Below are positions 17,629-26,331 of a stretch of 64,000 nt of DNA, in pieces. Origin of the DNA: Kineosporia succinea (lineage in GTDB: Bacteria; Actinomycetota; Actinomycetes; Actinomycetales; Kineosporiaceae). The stretch covers positions 6,755,241-6,819,240 of the forward strand of contig NZ_JAUSQZ010000001.1 of NCBI RefSeq assembly GCF_030811555.1, read 5' to 3'. Every line of letters starts with the position of its first letter. Position 1 is the stretch's first letter. A program made the translations under genes and the position numbers. The notes beneath the pieces were generated by a model, which ran no database searches, was not told the DNA's origin, and worked only from the letters and a program-made list of their open reading frames with translations.

Positions 17629-18990
17629 CTACTCGCTGAAGTCGACCTCGGCCGGCGGCCGGGTGAAGAAGCGGGTGGTGGCCACCAGGTAGATCAGGCC
17701 GACGGCGACCCAGACGAAGCCGACGACGAAGGTCTCACCGGTGAGCCCGGTCCAGAGCCAGGCGGTCGCGACGAACCCCAGGCCCGGGACGACGGCGTTG
17801 ACGAGGACGGAACGGGCTGTGCGCTCGCCCTTGTCGACGATGTAGTGCTTGATGACGGCCAGGTTGACGACCGAGAAGGCCACCAGCGCACCGAAGTTGA
17901 TCATCACGACGGCCTGCTCGAGCGTCAGCACGCAGGAGAGCAGACCGACGGCGGAGACCAGGACGAGGGCGACGACCGGGGTCTGCCAGCGCGCGTCGAC
18001 CCGGCCCAGCGGCGCGGGCAGGAGACGATCGCGGCCCATCGCGTACAGGATGCGGGCCACGCTGGCCTGCGAGACCAGGGCCGATCCGAAGCAGCCGAGC
18101 ACGTAGACGGCCACGAAGATGCTGCTGAACACCTTGCCGCCGAGCCCGACCATGAGCTCGACGCCGGCCGCGTCGGCGTTCTCGAAATCGGTGGAGGGAT
18201 GGGCGAGGCTGCCCGACCAGGCGACGAGGATGAAGAGCAGGCCGCCGACGAGAGTGGCGAGCAGGATGCCTCGGGGTACGGTGCGGCGCGGGTCCCGGGT
18301 CTCCTCGGCCATGGTGGAGACGCCGTCGAACCCGAGGAAGCTGAAGGCGAGAATGGCGGCGCCGCCGAGGATCACCGAGATGTCCGACGAGCCGGGCAGG
18401 AACGAGGTGAGGACGTCACCGGCCGGGGCGGCGCTGTGCCCGAAGGCCAGCACGACGAAGATCCCGATGACGACGGCGGTGACGGCCATGACGATCGCCG
18501 AGACCCCGCTGAGAACCTTGACCCCGAGCACGTTCAGCACGAGCACGACCAGCAGCAGGGCCAGGCTGAAGATCCAGCCGGGCACGCCGGGGAACTGTGA
18601 GTTCAGGTAGATCCCGGCCAGCAGGAAGCTCACCATCGGCAGGAACAGGTAGTCGAGCATCAGCGTCCAGCCGGACAGGAATCCCAGGTGCGGGCCGAAA
18701 ACGCCACGGGCGTAACGGTAGGCCGATCCGGCGGCGGGGAACGCGGCGACCATGCGCCCGTAGCTGTGCGCGGTCAGCAGCATCGCCACGGTCGCCACCA
18801 CGTAGGCGGCGGGCAGGTGGCCGTTGGTCTGCTGCTGCACCAGGCCGTAGGTGGTGAAGACCGCCACCGGCGACATGTAGGTCAGGCCGAAGAGGACCAG
18901 CGAGGGCAGCCCGAGCACCCGGCGCAGGGACGGGTCCGCCCCGGACGAGGCGTCCGGTGTGTTCGGGGGTGAGGTCAAGGGGGCTGACAT
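17629..18990 (-). CDS. APC-superfamily amino acid / amine permease
   Basis: The 453-residue integral membrane protein has about twelve helices and the APC family start LPSLVLFGLTYMSPVAVFTTYGLV, the helix 2-3 text AAFPAAGSAYRYARG and the consensus ILAFSFLGFDGVSTMAEETRDPRRTVPRGI. The ATG at 18990 is preceded by GGAAGGA. The open frame continues far upstream on this strand, but that part is antisense to a real gene. The downstream amidohydrolase is almost contiguous. Together they face the deacetylase/SDR operon across 204 bp. Confidence 0.9.
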   Translation of the reverse strand: MSAPLTSPPNTPDASSGADPSLRRVLGLPSLVLFGLTYMSPVAVFTTYGLVQQQTNGHLPAAYVVATVAMLLTAHSYGRMVAAFPAAGSAYRYARGVFGPHLGFLSGWTLMLDYLFLPMVSFLLAGIYLNSQFPGVPGWIFSLALLLVVLVLNVLGVKVLSGVSAIVMAVTAVVIGIFVVLAFGHSAAPAGDVLTSFLPGSSDISVILGGAAILAFSFLGFDGVSTMAEETRDPRRTVPRGILLATLVGGLLFILVAWSGSLAHPSTDFENADAAGVELMVGLGGKVFSSIFVAVYVLGCFGSALVSQASVARILYAMGRDRLLPAPLGRVDARWQTPVVALVLVSAVGLLSCVLTLEQAVVMINFGALVAFSVVNLAVIKHYIVDKGERTARSVLVNAVVPGLGFVATAWLWTGLTGETFVVGFVWVAVGLIYLVATTRFFTRPPAEVDFSE

Positions 18991-19194
18991 CCTCGTCGTT
19001 CCTTCCAGCCGGCTGCTCACTCCACGATCGCGGGTGACCCGGGACACCCTGCGGCGCGCCACGCCGAGGGTCAATCCGTCATCTTGCGTATGCGGACTCC
19101 ACGGCGGCACGAGGGTCGGCCGCGTACGTAGAACGACGCATCCGCTCCCGGTACCGCGGGTGGCACACTCCTGCCCGAACGAGAGGAGACACCA

Positions 19195-19986
19195 GTGGGC
19201 GCACACGACGCAGCGCAGCTCGTGGTCACGGTCGACTTCGACGCCGAGGAGCTGTGGCTCGCCGAGGACCCGGAGAACGCCCGCCGTCCCGGTGTCCTGT
19301 CCCAGGCCCGGTTCGGGGTGCAGGTCGCGGTCCCGGCCCTGCTGAAGCTGTTCCGGGAGCTGGATCTGCCGGCCACCTTCTTCGTCTGCGGGGGTGACGC
19401 CGTCCGGCATCCGCACGCCATCGACAGCATCGCGGCGGCCGGTCTCGAGATCGGGCACCACGGCTACACGCACCGATCCCCGCACACGATGAGCGAGGCG
19501 CAGGAGCAGACCGAGATCGAGCGCGGGCTGGAGGTTCTGCGACGGCACACCGACCAGCTGCTCGGATACCGGTCTCCTTCCTGGGATTTCGGGCCCAGCA
19601 CGCTCGCCCTGCTGGAGCGCCACGGTTTTCTCTACTCCTCCAACCTGATGGACGCGTACCGCCCCTACCGGCACGCCGACCACGACCTGGTGGAGCTGCC
19701 CGTGCACTGGCTGCTCGACGACGCCCCGCACTTCTGGTTCGACACCACGTCCTGGGACAAGACCATCCGCTCCGCGCGCGAGGTCTCGGCGATCTGGGCC
19801 GAGGAGGCGGGCGCGATCTGGGACGCGGGTGGTCTCGTCACGCTGACGGTGCACCCCCAGATCATCGGACGCCCGTCGCGGCTCCGGATGCTCCGTGAGT
19901 TCCTCACCGCAGCCCGGGAGCGTCCCGGGCTGACCATCTCCTCCGCCGGTGACCTGGCGGCCCGGGTGAAGGCGGAGGTCCGGTGA
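19195..19986 (+). CDS. Polysaccharide-deacetylase-fold hydrolase (PuuE / cyclic imidase-like branch)
   Basis: The 263-residue NodB-fold protein has the metal-binding residues of carbohydrate esterase 4 relatives: VTVDFDAEE (Asp), and GHHGYTHRSP (His-x3-His). It has no signal peptide, and it has the RYRSPSWDFG-like motif (LLGYRSPSWDFGPST) that marks the cytoplasmic branch containing allantoinase PuuE and cyclic imide hydrolases rather than secreted chitin or peptidoglycan deacetylases. The GTG start has GAGAGGAG upstream. Its stop overlaps the next start by four bases (GTGA), so translation of the operon is coupled. A role in opening a cyclic amide fits the amidohydrolase and permease opposite (inference). 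Confidence 0.85.
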   Translation: MGAHDAAQLVVTVDFDAEELWLAEDPENARRPGVLSQARFGVQVAVPALLKLFRELDLPATFFVCGGDAVRHPHAIDSIAAAGLEIGHHGYTHRSPHTMSEAQEQTEIERGLEVLRRHTDQLLGYRSPSWDFGPSTLALLERHGFLYSSNLMDAYRPYRHADHDLVELPVHWLLDDAPHFWFDTTSWDKTIRSAREVSAIWAEEAGAIWDAGGLVTLTVHPQIIGRPSRLRMLREFLTAARERPGLTISSAGDLAARVKAEVR

Positions 19987-20738
19987 GAACCGCACTGGTG
20001 ACCGGCGCGGGCCGGGGGCTGGGGCTGGCCACCGCCCAGCGCCTGCTGGCCGACGGCTGGAACGTCGCGCTGGCTGATCGCACCGAGCAGGTGCTCGAGG
20101 AGGCAGCCCGTTGCGGCGCGGGTGCTTTCGGTGTCGTCGCGGACGTCACCTCCGGCCCGGAGGTCGACGCCGCCGTCGAGGCCGTGCGGGAGCGTTTCGG
20201 AGCCCTCGACGCCCTGGTGGCCAACGCCGGGGTCGGCGGTCCGTCCACCCCGGTTCTCGACACTCCCGCCGGGGACGTGGACCACGTGGTCGACGTGAAC
20301 TTCGGCGGCACCCTGCGCGCGGCCCGCGCCGCCGCACCCCTGCTGCGTCGTTCGCGCACCGGTGGGCGCGTCGTCGTGCTCGGATCCGTCTTCGCCCAGC
20401 AGCCCGTCCCGGGGGCCGGGCCCTACATCGCCTCGAAGGGAGCCGTGATCGGCCTGATGCACGCGCTCGCCCTGGAACTGGCCCCGGAGGTCACCGTGAA
20501 CGCGGTCGCCCCGGGCTACATCATGACCGAGATGCACCGGGACGAGATGGCCTTCCGGGCCTCGTCGCTGGGCACGACGCTGGAGCAGCAGATCGAGCAG
20601 CACCGCGCGCGGGTGCCGCTGGGCCGTCACGGCCGGCCGGAGGACGTCGCGGCCGCCATCGCGTTCCTGCTCTCGCCCGACGCCTCCTACATCACCGGGC
20701 AGACGCTGAACGTCAACGGCGGGATCCTGGTCTCGTGA
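19983..20738 (+). CDS. SDR-family oxidoreductase
   Basis: The 251-residue classical SDR has TGAGRGLG, VANAGVG, and YIASKGA as active-site Tyr/Lys, and ends with ITGQTLNVNGGILVS, the usual end for dehydrogenases of the 3-ketoacyl reductase type. The acidic DRTE after strand 2 (ALADRTEQ) suggests NAD(H) preference. It is the middle gene of a three-gene coupled operon, with four-base overlaps on both sides. Confidence 0.93.
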   Translation: MRTALVTGAGRGLGLATAQRLLADGWNVALADRTEQVLEEAARCGAGAFGVVADVTSGPEVDAAVEAVRERFGALDALVANAGVGGPSTPVLDTPAGDVDHVVDVNFGGTLRAARAAAPLLRRSRTGGRVVVLGSVFAQQPVPGAGPYIASKGAVIGLMHALALELAPEVTVNAVAPGYIMTEMHRDEMAFRASSLGTTLEQQIEQHRARVPLGRHGRPEDVAAAIAFLLSPDASYITGQTLNVNGGILVS

Positions 20739-21454
20739 CCGGGCACCGGCTCCTGGTCACCGGCGCGGCCAACGGCATCGGCGCCGCCACCGTCCGCGCG
20801 GCCCGGGCCCAGGGCTGGGACGTGGCCGGCCTCGACCGCTCGTTCCCCGGCGAAACCCCGCACCTCACCGCAGCACTGACCGCCGACCTGGGGACCGACG
20901 CGTCCACCGTCGCCGCCTTCACCGAACTGGACCAGGTGTGGCCCGAGGGCCCGACCGCGGTGGTGCACTGCGCCGGTGTCTACCGCGTGGAACCGACCTC
21001 GGACCTGACGGCCGAGGCGTGGGACCAGGTGTTCGGGATCAACGCGCGCGGCTCGTTCCTGGTGGCACGCGAGAGCGCCCGGCGGATGCGCGCCGGGGGT
21101 TCGCTGGTGCTGATGTCGAGCCTGGGCGCCGAGCGCGGCGACGCCCACGAGCCCAGCGCCGCCTACTCGGCCTCGAAGGGCGCGATCGTCTCACTGACGC
21201 GCCAGCTCTCGGCCGAGTGGGGGCCGCTCGGGATCCGCGTGAACGCGGTCTCGCCGGGGGTGATCGACACGGCCATGACCAGTCTCACCGACGATCCGGA
21301 CGCGGCGGCGGAGTTCTTCGCGGCCCGGGTTCCGTTGCGGCGCATCGGGACGGCGGACGAGGTGGCGCAGGTGTGTCTCTTCCTCGCCTCCGCCGCGGCG
21401 GGTTACGTCAGTGGGGCGATCGTGCCGGTGGACGGCGGGGCGGCGATCTCCTAG
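20735..21454 (+). CDS. SDR-family oxidoreductase
   Basis: This 239-residue SDR starts at the GTG that overlaps the previous stop (GTGA). Motifs: TGAANGIG, LDRS after strand 2, VHCAGVY in place of NNAG, SSLG, YSASKGA, and the C-terminal GAIVPVDGGAAIS. Two adjacent SDRs with a deacetylase-fold hydrolase imply a short catabolic route, for example oxidation of a hydroxyl followed by hydrolysis. The compound is not identifiable. Confidence 0.92.
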   Translation: MTGHRLLVTGAANGIGAATVRAARAQGWDVAGLDRSFPGETPHLTAALTADLGTDASTVAAFTELDQVWPEGPTAVVHCAGVYRVEPTSDLTAEAWDQVFGINARGSFLVARESARRMRAGGSLVLMSSLGAERGDAHEPSAAYSASKGAIVSLTRQLSAEWGPLGIRVNAVSPGVIDTAMTSLTDDPDAAAEFFAARVPLRRIGTADEVAQVCLFLASAAAGYVSGAIVPVDGGAAIS

Positions 21455-21462
21455 GGAAGTCG

Positions 21463-22308
21463 CTACGAGTCGCGTTTCGTCGACCACGGCGCGGCGCGGG
21501 TGGCGTGCAGGGTGCCGAGCAGCACCAGGGCCTGGGCGCTCGGGCTTTCCGGCTCGGGCCCGAGGACCACGAGGATCTGCCCGGCCGCGCCCCGCACGTC
21601 GAAGGACTGGGAGACCAGGGCGAGGGGCCCGACGTCGGGATGCTCGATCCCGATGGGGTCTTCGGTCTTGCCGTGCACGACGTGCGACGTCCAGAGCGTG
21701 GCGAACGCGTCGCTCTCACCCTCGAGTTCGTGCACCACCTCCCGCAGGCGGGCGTACTCCGGGTCGAGCCCGGCCGCCTGGCGCAGTCCCGCGACGACCG
21801 ACCGGGCGAAGGTGTCCCCGTTCGCGAAGAACGCCCCGGCCGCCGGGTCGAGAAAAGTCATGCGGGCCAGGTTGTCCACGACCGCGAACGGTGAGAACAG
21901 CGCCTGCGCCAGGGCATTGCCCGCCAGGAAGTCCTTGGCCGGGTTCAGCACGAAGGCCGGGGCGTGCGCGTGCGCGTCGAGCAGGTTGCGCAACGGCCGG
22001 CTCACCGTCTCGCGGGGCGTGCGCCGGGTCGACGGGCTCACCCCCGCCAGCCGGTAGAGGTGCTCCCGGGCCTGGTCACTCATCCGCAGGGCGCCGCTGA
22101 TCGCCTCCACGACCTGCGGTGACGGGCTCCGCTCGCGGCCCTGCTCCAGGCGGGCGTAGTAGTCGCTGTTCATCCCGGCCAGGACGGCGACCTCCTCGCG
22201 CCGCAGTCCGGCCACACGCCGGGGACCGTACGAGGTCAGACCCACGTCGCCCGGGCGCAGGCGGGATCGGTGCGCACGCAGGAACTCCCCGAGGTCGTTA
22301 CCGGTCAT
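21463..22308 (-). CDS. XRE-family regulator with MmyB-like ligand-binding domain
   Basis: The 281-residue protein has an N-terminal helix-turn-helix with the distinctive RRVAGLRREEVAVLAGMNSDYYARLEQGR, followed by the MmyB_LBD PAS-like domain (NLLDAHAHAPAFVLNPAKDFLAGNALAQAL). This domain binds fatty-acid-like ligands in the one member with a structure. Actinobacteria carry many copies, usually beside an oxidoreductase they regulate. Here the divergent neighbour is an SDR 100 bp away. Confidence 0.93.
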   Translation of the reverse strand: MTGNDLGEFLRAHRSRLRPGDVGLTSYGPRRVAGLRREEVAVLAGMNSDYYARLEQGRERSPSPQVVEAISGALRMSDQAREHLYRLAGVSPSTRRTPRETVSRPLRNLLDAHAHAPAFVLNPAKDFLAGNALAQALFSPFAVVDNLARMTFLDPAAGAFFANGDTFARSVVAGLRQAAGLDPEYARLREVVHELEGESDAFATLWTSHVVHGKTEDPIGIEHPDVGPLALVSQSFDVRGAAGQILVVLGPEPESPSAQALVLLGTLHATRAAPWSTKRDS

Positions 22309-22408
22309 CCCCCGATGCTAGGTGGGGCCGGCCCGATCAGCCTGGGTGCGCCAGGTCCCGGAAGACCCCGTCCTGGCTGTCCCCCGCCGCCGGGCCGAGG
22401 CTGGCAGC

Positions 22409-23245
22409 ATGACGAACAAGACCATGCTCATCACCGGCGTCAGCTCCGGACTCGGCCGGGCCCTGGCCGTCGCGGCGCTGGAGGCCGGGCACACCGTGGT
22501 GGGAACGGTGCGCCGGGACCCCGCGGCGTTCACCCGGCTGCACCCGCACCGCGCCCACGCCCGCGTGCTCGACGTCACCGACGAGGACGCCGTGCTCGCG
22601 CTGGCCGCCGAAGTGGAGGAGAACGTCGGGCCGGTGGACGTTCTCCTCGCCAACGCGGGCTACGGCGTGGAGGGCCCTTTCGAGGAGACCCCCCTCTCGG
22701 TGCTGCGCGCCCAGTTCGCCACGAACGTCTTCGGCGCCGCCGCCACGATCCAGGCCGTGCTGCCGTTCATGCGGCAGCGGCGCCGCGGGCACGTCCTGGG
22801 CGTCACCTCGATGGGAGGGCTGGCCGGCTTCCCGGGTGTCTCGGCCTACTGCGGCAGCAAGTTCGCGCTCGAGGGCATCCTGGAGTCGCTGGGCCAGGAG
22901 GTCGCCGGCTTCGGCATCCACGTCACGGCCGTGGCCCCCGGCTCGTTCCGCACCGACTGGGCCGGGCGCTCGATGACCCGGGCCCCGCGCACCGTCAGCG
23001 ACTACGACGACCTGTTCACGCCCATCCGCCAGGCCCGCTCCGCGGCCAGCGGACGTCAGCCCGGCGACCCCGCCCGCGCCGCCGCCGCGGTGCTGCACGT
23101 CCTGGACGTGCCCCGGCCGCCCCGTCACCTCGTTCTCGGCCCGGACGCCCTGCGCGTGGTGCGGGCCGGGCGTGCGGCCGTCGACGAGGACCTGGCCGCC
23201 TGGGAGCACCTGTCGCTGTCCACCGACCACGTCACGGGCGCCTGA
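22409..23245 (+). CDS. SDR-family oxidoreductase, regulated by the adjacent MmyB-type gene (predicted)
   Basis: The 278-residue SDR has TGVSSGLG, LLANAGYG, TSMGG and YCGSKFA. It contains the longer C-terminal region (SMTRAPRTVSDYDD) of the extended-substrate oxidoreductase/retinol dehydrogenase-like group. The first in-frame ATG with family-like text (TNKTMLITGVSSG) is at 22409. No strong ribosome binding site is visible, so a leaderless or weak start is possible. Confidence 0.9.
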   Translation: MTNKTMLITGVSSGLGRALAVAALEAGHTVVGTVRRDPAAFTRLHPHRAHARVLDVTDEDAVLALAAEVEENVGPVDVLLANAGYGVEGPFEETPLSVLRAQFATNVFGAAATIQAVLPFMRQRRRGHVLGVTSMGGLAGFPGVSAYCGSKFALEGILESLGQEVAGFGIHVTAVAPGSFRTDWAGRSMTRAPRTVSDYDDLFTPIRQARSAASGRQPGDPARAAAAVLHVLDVPRPPRHLVLGPDALRVVRAGRAAVDEDLAAWEHLSLSTDHVTGA

Positions 23246-23251
23246 GCGGCG

Positions 23252-24967
23252 TCAGCGGGTCCGCCAGGGCGGCAACCGGAAGGTCGCGGCCGAGCCGAAC
23301 GGCTCGGGGGCGATCGGCCGGTGCTGCCCGGCCTGGATCTGGTAGATCATGTGCGCCTGCCCCATCGAGGCGTCGGGCGTGGCGTCCGGGTAGGACAGCG
23401 TGGACTGGCTGGCCTCGCCGAAGTAGTAGACGCCGTTGACGCCCCGGTGCGGCCAGCGCCGCAGGTAGCCGACCACGTCGCGGGCGTCCCGCACCCCGGT
23501 GGCCGCCCAGGCCGAGGCCAGCAGCCGCACCTGGTCGTACGCCGCCCCCGCCTGCGACCAGCCCGCGGGCCGGCCGAACCGCGCCGCGAACTGGCCCCGG
23601 AAGCGGCGGCCGAGCACGTCGTCGTAGGTTCCCGTGGTCGTGGACCAGATCACCCCGTCGGCCCCCGGGCCGATCGAGTCCTGGAAGTCGGGGATCGAGG
23701 GGCCGTACACGCCGTACACCAGCGACTCCAGGCCGCTGGCGAGGAACTCCCGCTGGAACGCCGTGACCTCCGGGGCCAGGAAGTGAGTCAGCATCACGAC
23801 CTCGGGGTCGGCCGCCAGCAGGCGGCGCACGACCGCCGGCCAGTCGGTCGACCCGACCGGGACCCGGATCACCTCGTGCAGGCTCCAGCCCGCGCGCTCG
23901 GCCGCCGCCACGAAGACGTCATTGGTGACGCGTGTGCTCATGGTGTCGGCCTCGACGCTCACCAGCCGGCGGTTGCGCGGCACGAACAGGGAACGCGTCT
24001 GCAGGTCGCCCAGCAGCCGGATCAGTCCCAGCCCGTAGGAGGTCTCGGACGCGCACGTCTGCAGCACCGCCCCGTAACGCCGCGGATCGGCCTCGGCGAG
24101 GCGGACCTGCTCGTCGAACGTGGCGGTGTGCAGGAACGGGCGGCCGTACTCGGCGACCAGGTCGATGTCCTCGGCGTCCTGCCCGTTGCCGTAGCTCGTG
24201 GTGATCGCGTCGACCTCCTCACCGAACAGCCGCACCAGGCCCCGCTGCACGCTGTCGCGGCTGAACACGTCGACCTCAGCCGTGACCAGCTCCAGGCGCC
24301 GCCCGGAGATCCCGCCCGAGGAGTTCAGCTCCTCGACCGCGAGAGTGGCGCCCTGCAGCACCTCCTCGCCGTCGGCGGCGGCCGCGGCGACCGGGAGCAG
24401 GACCCCGACCTTGAGCGGCATCTTGCCCGGGTAGCGGGGGAACAGCGGCTCGGCCGGCGCGGGACGCCGCCCGGACGCGGCCATCTCGAGCTCGACGATG
24501 CCGATGGTCGGGATCGGGCCCGCCCCACCGGGCACCGGCAGGCACAGCAGACCGGTGTCGACGGCCAGCGCGGCCAGGCCGCCGCGCGTCTCCTGGTCGA
24601 GTTTGTCGAGCAGGCGCTCGATCTGGGTCGAGACGGTGCGGGAGCTGGTGCCCAGTCGCTCGGCGATGCCCTGGTTGGTCAGGCCCAGGGCCAGCAGGGT
24701 CAGCACGTCGACCTCGCGCACCGTGACCCCGCGCGGCAGGTCGACCTCGGCGGCCCGCACGATGACGCGCTCGCCCCCGTCGGCGGCCCGGCGCACGAGC
24801 TGCACGGCCAGCCAGACGCTGCCGTCGCGCCACAGGAAGCGCAGGGAGTCGCGGCTGACGCGGGGAAAGGCCTGGACGTACCGGGCCAGTTCGGTGGGCA
24901 GATCCCTGTGCGGGGACGAGGCGCCAGGATGGGCGTCGAGGGTGAATTCGAGTGGTTTGCGGGACAT
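23252..24967 (-). CDS. One-component regulator: LuxR-type HTH fused to a periplasmic-binding-protein (amide/urea-type) sensor domain
   Basis: This 571-residue protein has no signal peptide. Residues about 80-135 form a LuxR/GerE helix-turn-helix (VTVREVDVLTLLALGLTNQGIAERLGTSSRTVSTQIERLLDKL). From about 185 to the end it is a type-1 periplasmic-binding fold (KVGVLLPVAAAAADGEEVLQGATLAVEELNSSGGISGR; later MLTHFLAPEVTAFQREFL and VNGVYYFGEASQSTL) closest in style to amide/urea binding proteins such as AmiC and UrtA. The ATG at 24967 has GGAGGGAGG upstream. It is divergent from a ribose-type ABC operon. The natural reading is a cytoplasmic ligand-responsive transcription factor. The ligand and targets are unknown. 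Confidence 0.88.
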   Translation of the reverse strand: MSRKPLEFTLDAHPGASSPHRDLPTELARYVQAFPRVSRDSLRFLWRDGSVWLAVQLVRRAADGGERVIVRAAEVDLPRGVTVREVDVLTLLALGLTNQGIAERLGTSSRTVSTQIERLLDKLDQETRGGLAALAVDTGLLCLPVPGGAGPIPTIGIVELEMAASGRRPAPAEPLFPRYPGKMPLKVGVLLPVAAAAADGEEVLQGATLAVEELNSSGGISGRRLELVTAEVDVFSRDSVQRGLVRLFGEEVDAITTSYGNGQDAEDIDLVAEYGRPFLHTATFDEQVRLAEADPRRYGAVLQTCASETSYGLGLIRLLGDLQTRSLFVPRNRRLVSVEADTMSTRVTNDVFVAAAERAGWSLHEVIRVPVGSTDWPAVVRRLLAADPEVVMLTHFLAPEVTAFQREFLASGLESLVYGVYGPSIPDFQDSIGPGADGVIWSTTTGTYDDVLGRRFRGQFAARFGRPAGWSQAGAAYDQVRLLASAWAATGVRDARDVVGYLRRWPHRGVNGVYYFGEASQSTLSYPDATPDASMGQAHMIYQIQAGQHRPIAPEPFGSAATFRLPPWRTR

Positions 24968-25298
24968 TTGCGCCTCCCTCCCGCCGGGAACACCACAGCG
25001 GCTCAATTCCGGCCGGTCACGCAGTTTAGACGGGACACGGACGACGGTGCCGCGGAGGATCGACGCCGGCACCCGGCCGGGAGGCCGGAAACGGTCAAGA
25101 CCACGACCAATGACGAGCGCGCCCGCGGCCCGGCCCTGGTCGGCCACCGGACCTCGGGCAGGCGGTGAGAACCCTTTCCTGGCCGGTTAAGTCCAAACTC
25201 CGATCTATTGTTGAAGAAGACTTGGTCCGGTAATTGACACAACTCCGGGCCGTGTCGTGGGATGTGCCTCGCTTCACTGACGAAGAGCGAGGTAGACC
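24968..25298. promoter_or_regulatory. Divergent intergenic region with AT-richer core and candidate promoter for the ABC operon
   Basis: 331 bp without a gene. A less GC-rich stretch at 25185-25245 contains TTGACA at 25234-25239 and, 18 bases later, TGGGAT (25258-25263), a plausible but weak plus-strand promoter whose message would start about 25 bases before the Shine-Dalgarno GAGG at 25289-25292. No clear dyad is seen. This is the likeliest target of the LuxR-PBP regulator. Confidence 0.4.
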
Positions 25299-26291
25299 TT
25301 GGCTTCCACCCATGCCAGCGCCGGCGGGACCGGCCGCTGGAACGAACTCCTGACGGCGATGCGAGCGCGAGGATCGAGCGTCCTGCTGCTCGGGATCTTC
25401 GCCCTGCTCGTCCTGATCCTCCTGGTCTCGACGCCCGCGTTCGGGAACGTCGGGAACATCTCGAACGTGCTGCAGCAGAACTCGATCATCGGGATCGTCG
25501 CCTGCGGCATGCTTCTCATGATCATCCTGGGCGGCTTCGACCTGTCGGTCGGAGCGGTCGGCGCGATGTCCTCGGTCGTCGCCGCGGTCCTGATCGTGCA
25601 CGTGAACACCACGGTCGGCATCGTCGTGGCCCTGCTCGCCGGGCTCGGCGTGGGCCTGCTCAACGGCTTCTTCATCGCCGGTCTGGGCATGAGCCCGTTC
25701 GTGGTCACCCTGGGCACCCAGACCGTCGTCAACGGCGCCCTCTACGTGGCCACCAAGGCGAAGCCGGTGTACGGGGTGCCGCCCGAGTTCACGAAACTCG
25801 GCCTGGGCAAGATCGGGCCGGTCCCGATCGCCCTGCTGTTCTTCGTCGGGACCGTCCTGCTGGTCTGGATCCTGTTGCGCTTCAGCCGGTTCGGGCACCA
25901 CATCTACGCCGTCGGCGGCAACCCGGCCGCCGCCCGCCTGGCCGGTATCAACGTCCCGTTCGTCATCGTCGTCACCTACGGGATCGGTGCTCTGCTGGCC
26001 GCCCTGGCCGGCATCATCCTGCTCGGCCAGACCGGCATCGGGCAGCCCAACAGCGCCACCACGTGGCCGCTCTCGGCGATCGCCGCGGTCGTCGTCGGCG
26101 GTGTGCCGCTGTCCGGCGGTTCCGGCAAGGTCGGCTGGGCCGTGCTCGGCACGCTCCTGCTCGGCGTCATCGCCAACGCGCTGAACCTGACCGGGGTCTC
26201 GGCCTACTGGCAGCCCGTCGTCAGCGGCCTGGTCATCCTCGGCGCCGTCGGCATCGACAGCTACCAGCGCAAGCGCCGCGCGCAGCGCTGA
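25299..26291 (+). CDS. Sugar ABC transporter permease, RbsC/BPD_transp_2 family
   Basis: The 330-residue protein has 8-10 hydrophobic helices and the ribose-permease consensus MLLMIILGGFDLSVGAVGAMSSVVAAVL, GMSPFVVTLGTQTVVNGALY and YAVGGNPAAARLAGINV. The start is TTG at 25299, supported by GAGG six bases upstream. It is the first gene of a five-gene operon. Unusually the order is permease, binding protein, ATPase, with a single permease gene that would act as a homodimer. Confidence 0.93.
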   Translation: MASTHASAGGTGRWNELLTAMRARGSSVLLLGIFALLVLILLVSTPAFGNVGNISNVLQQNSIIGIVACGMLLMIILGGFDLSVGAVGAMSSVVAAVLIVHVNTTVGIVVALLAGLGVGLLNGFFIAGLGMSPFVVTLGTQTVVNGALYVATKAKPVYGVPPEFTKLGLGKIGPVPIALLFFVGTVLLVWILLRFSRFGHHIYAVGGNPAAARLAGINVPFVIVVTYGIGALLAALAGIILLGQTGIGQPNSATTWPLSAIAAVVVGGVPLSGGSGKVGWAVLGTLLLGVIANALNLTGVSAYWQPVVSGLVILGAVGIDSYQRKRRAQR

Positions 26292-26331
26292 AACGTCCCC
26301 GCACCAGCCCTTTTGACACAGGAGTCAGAAA

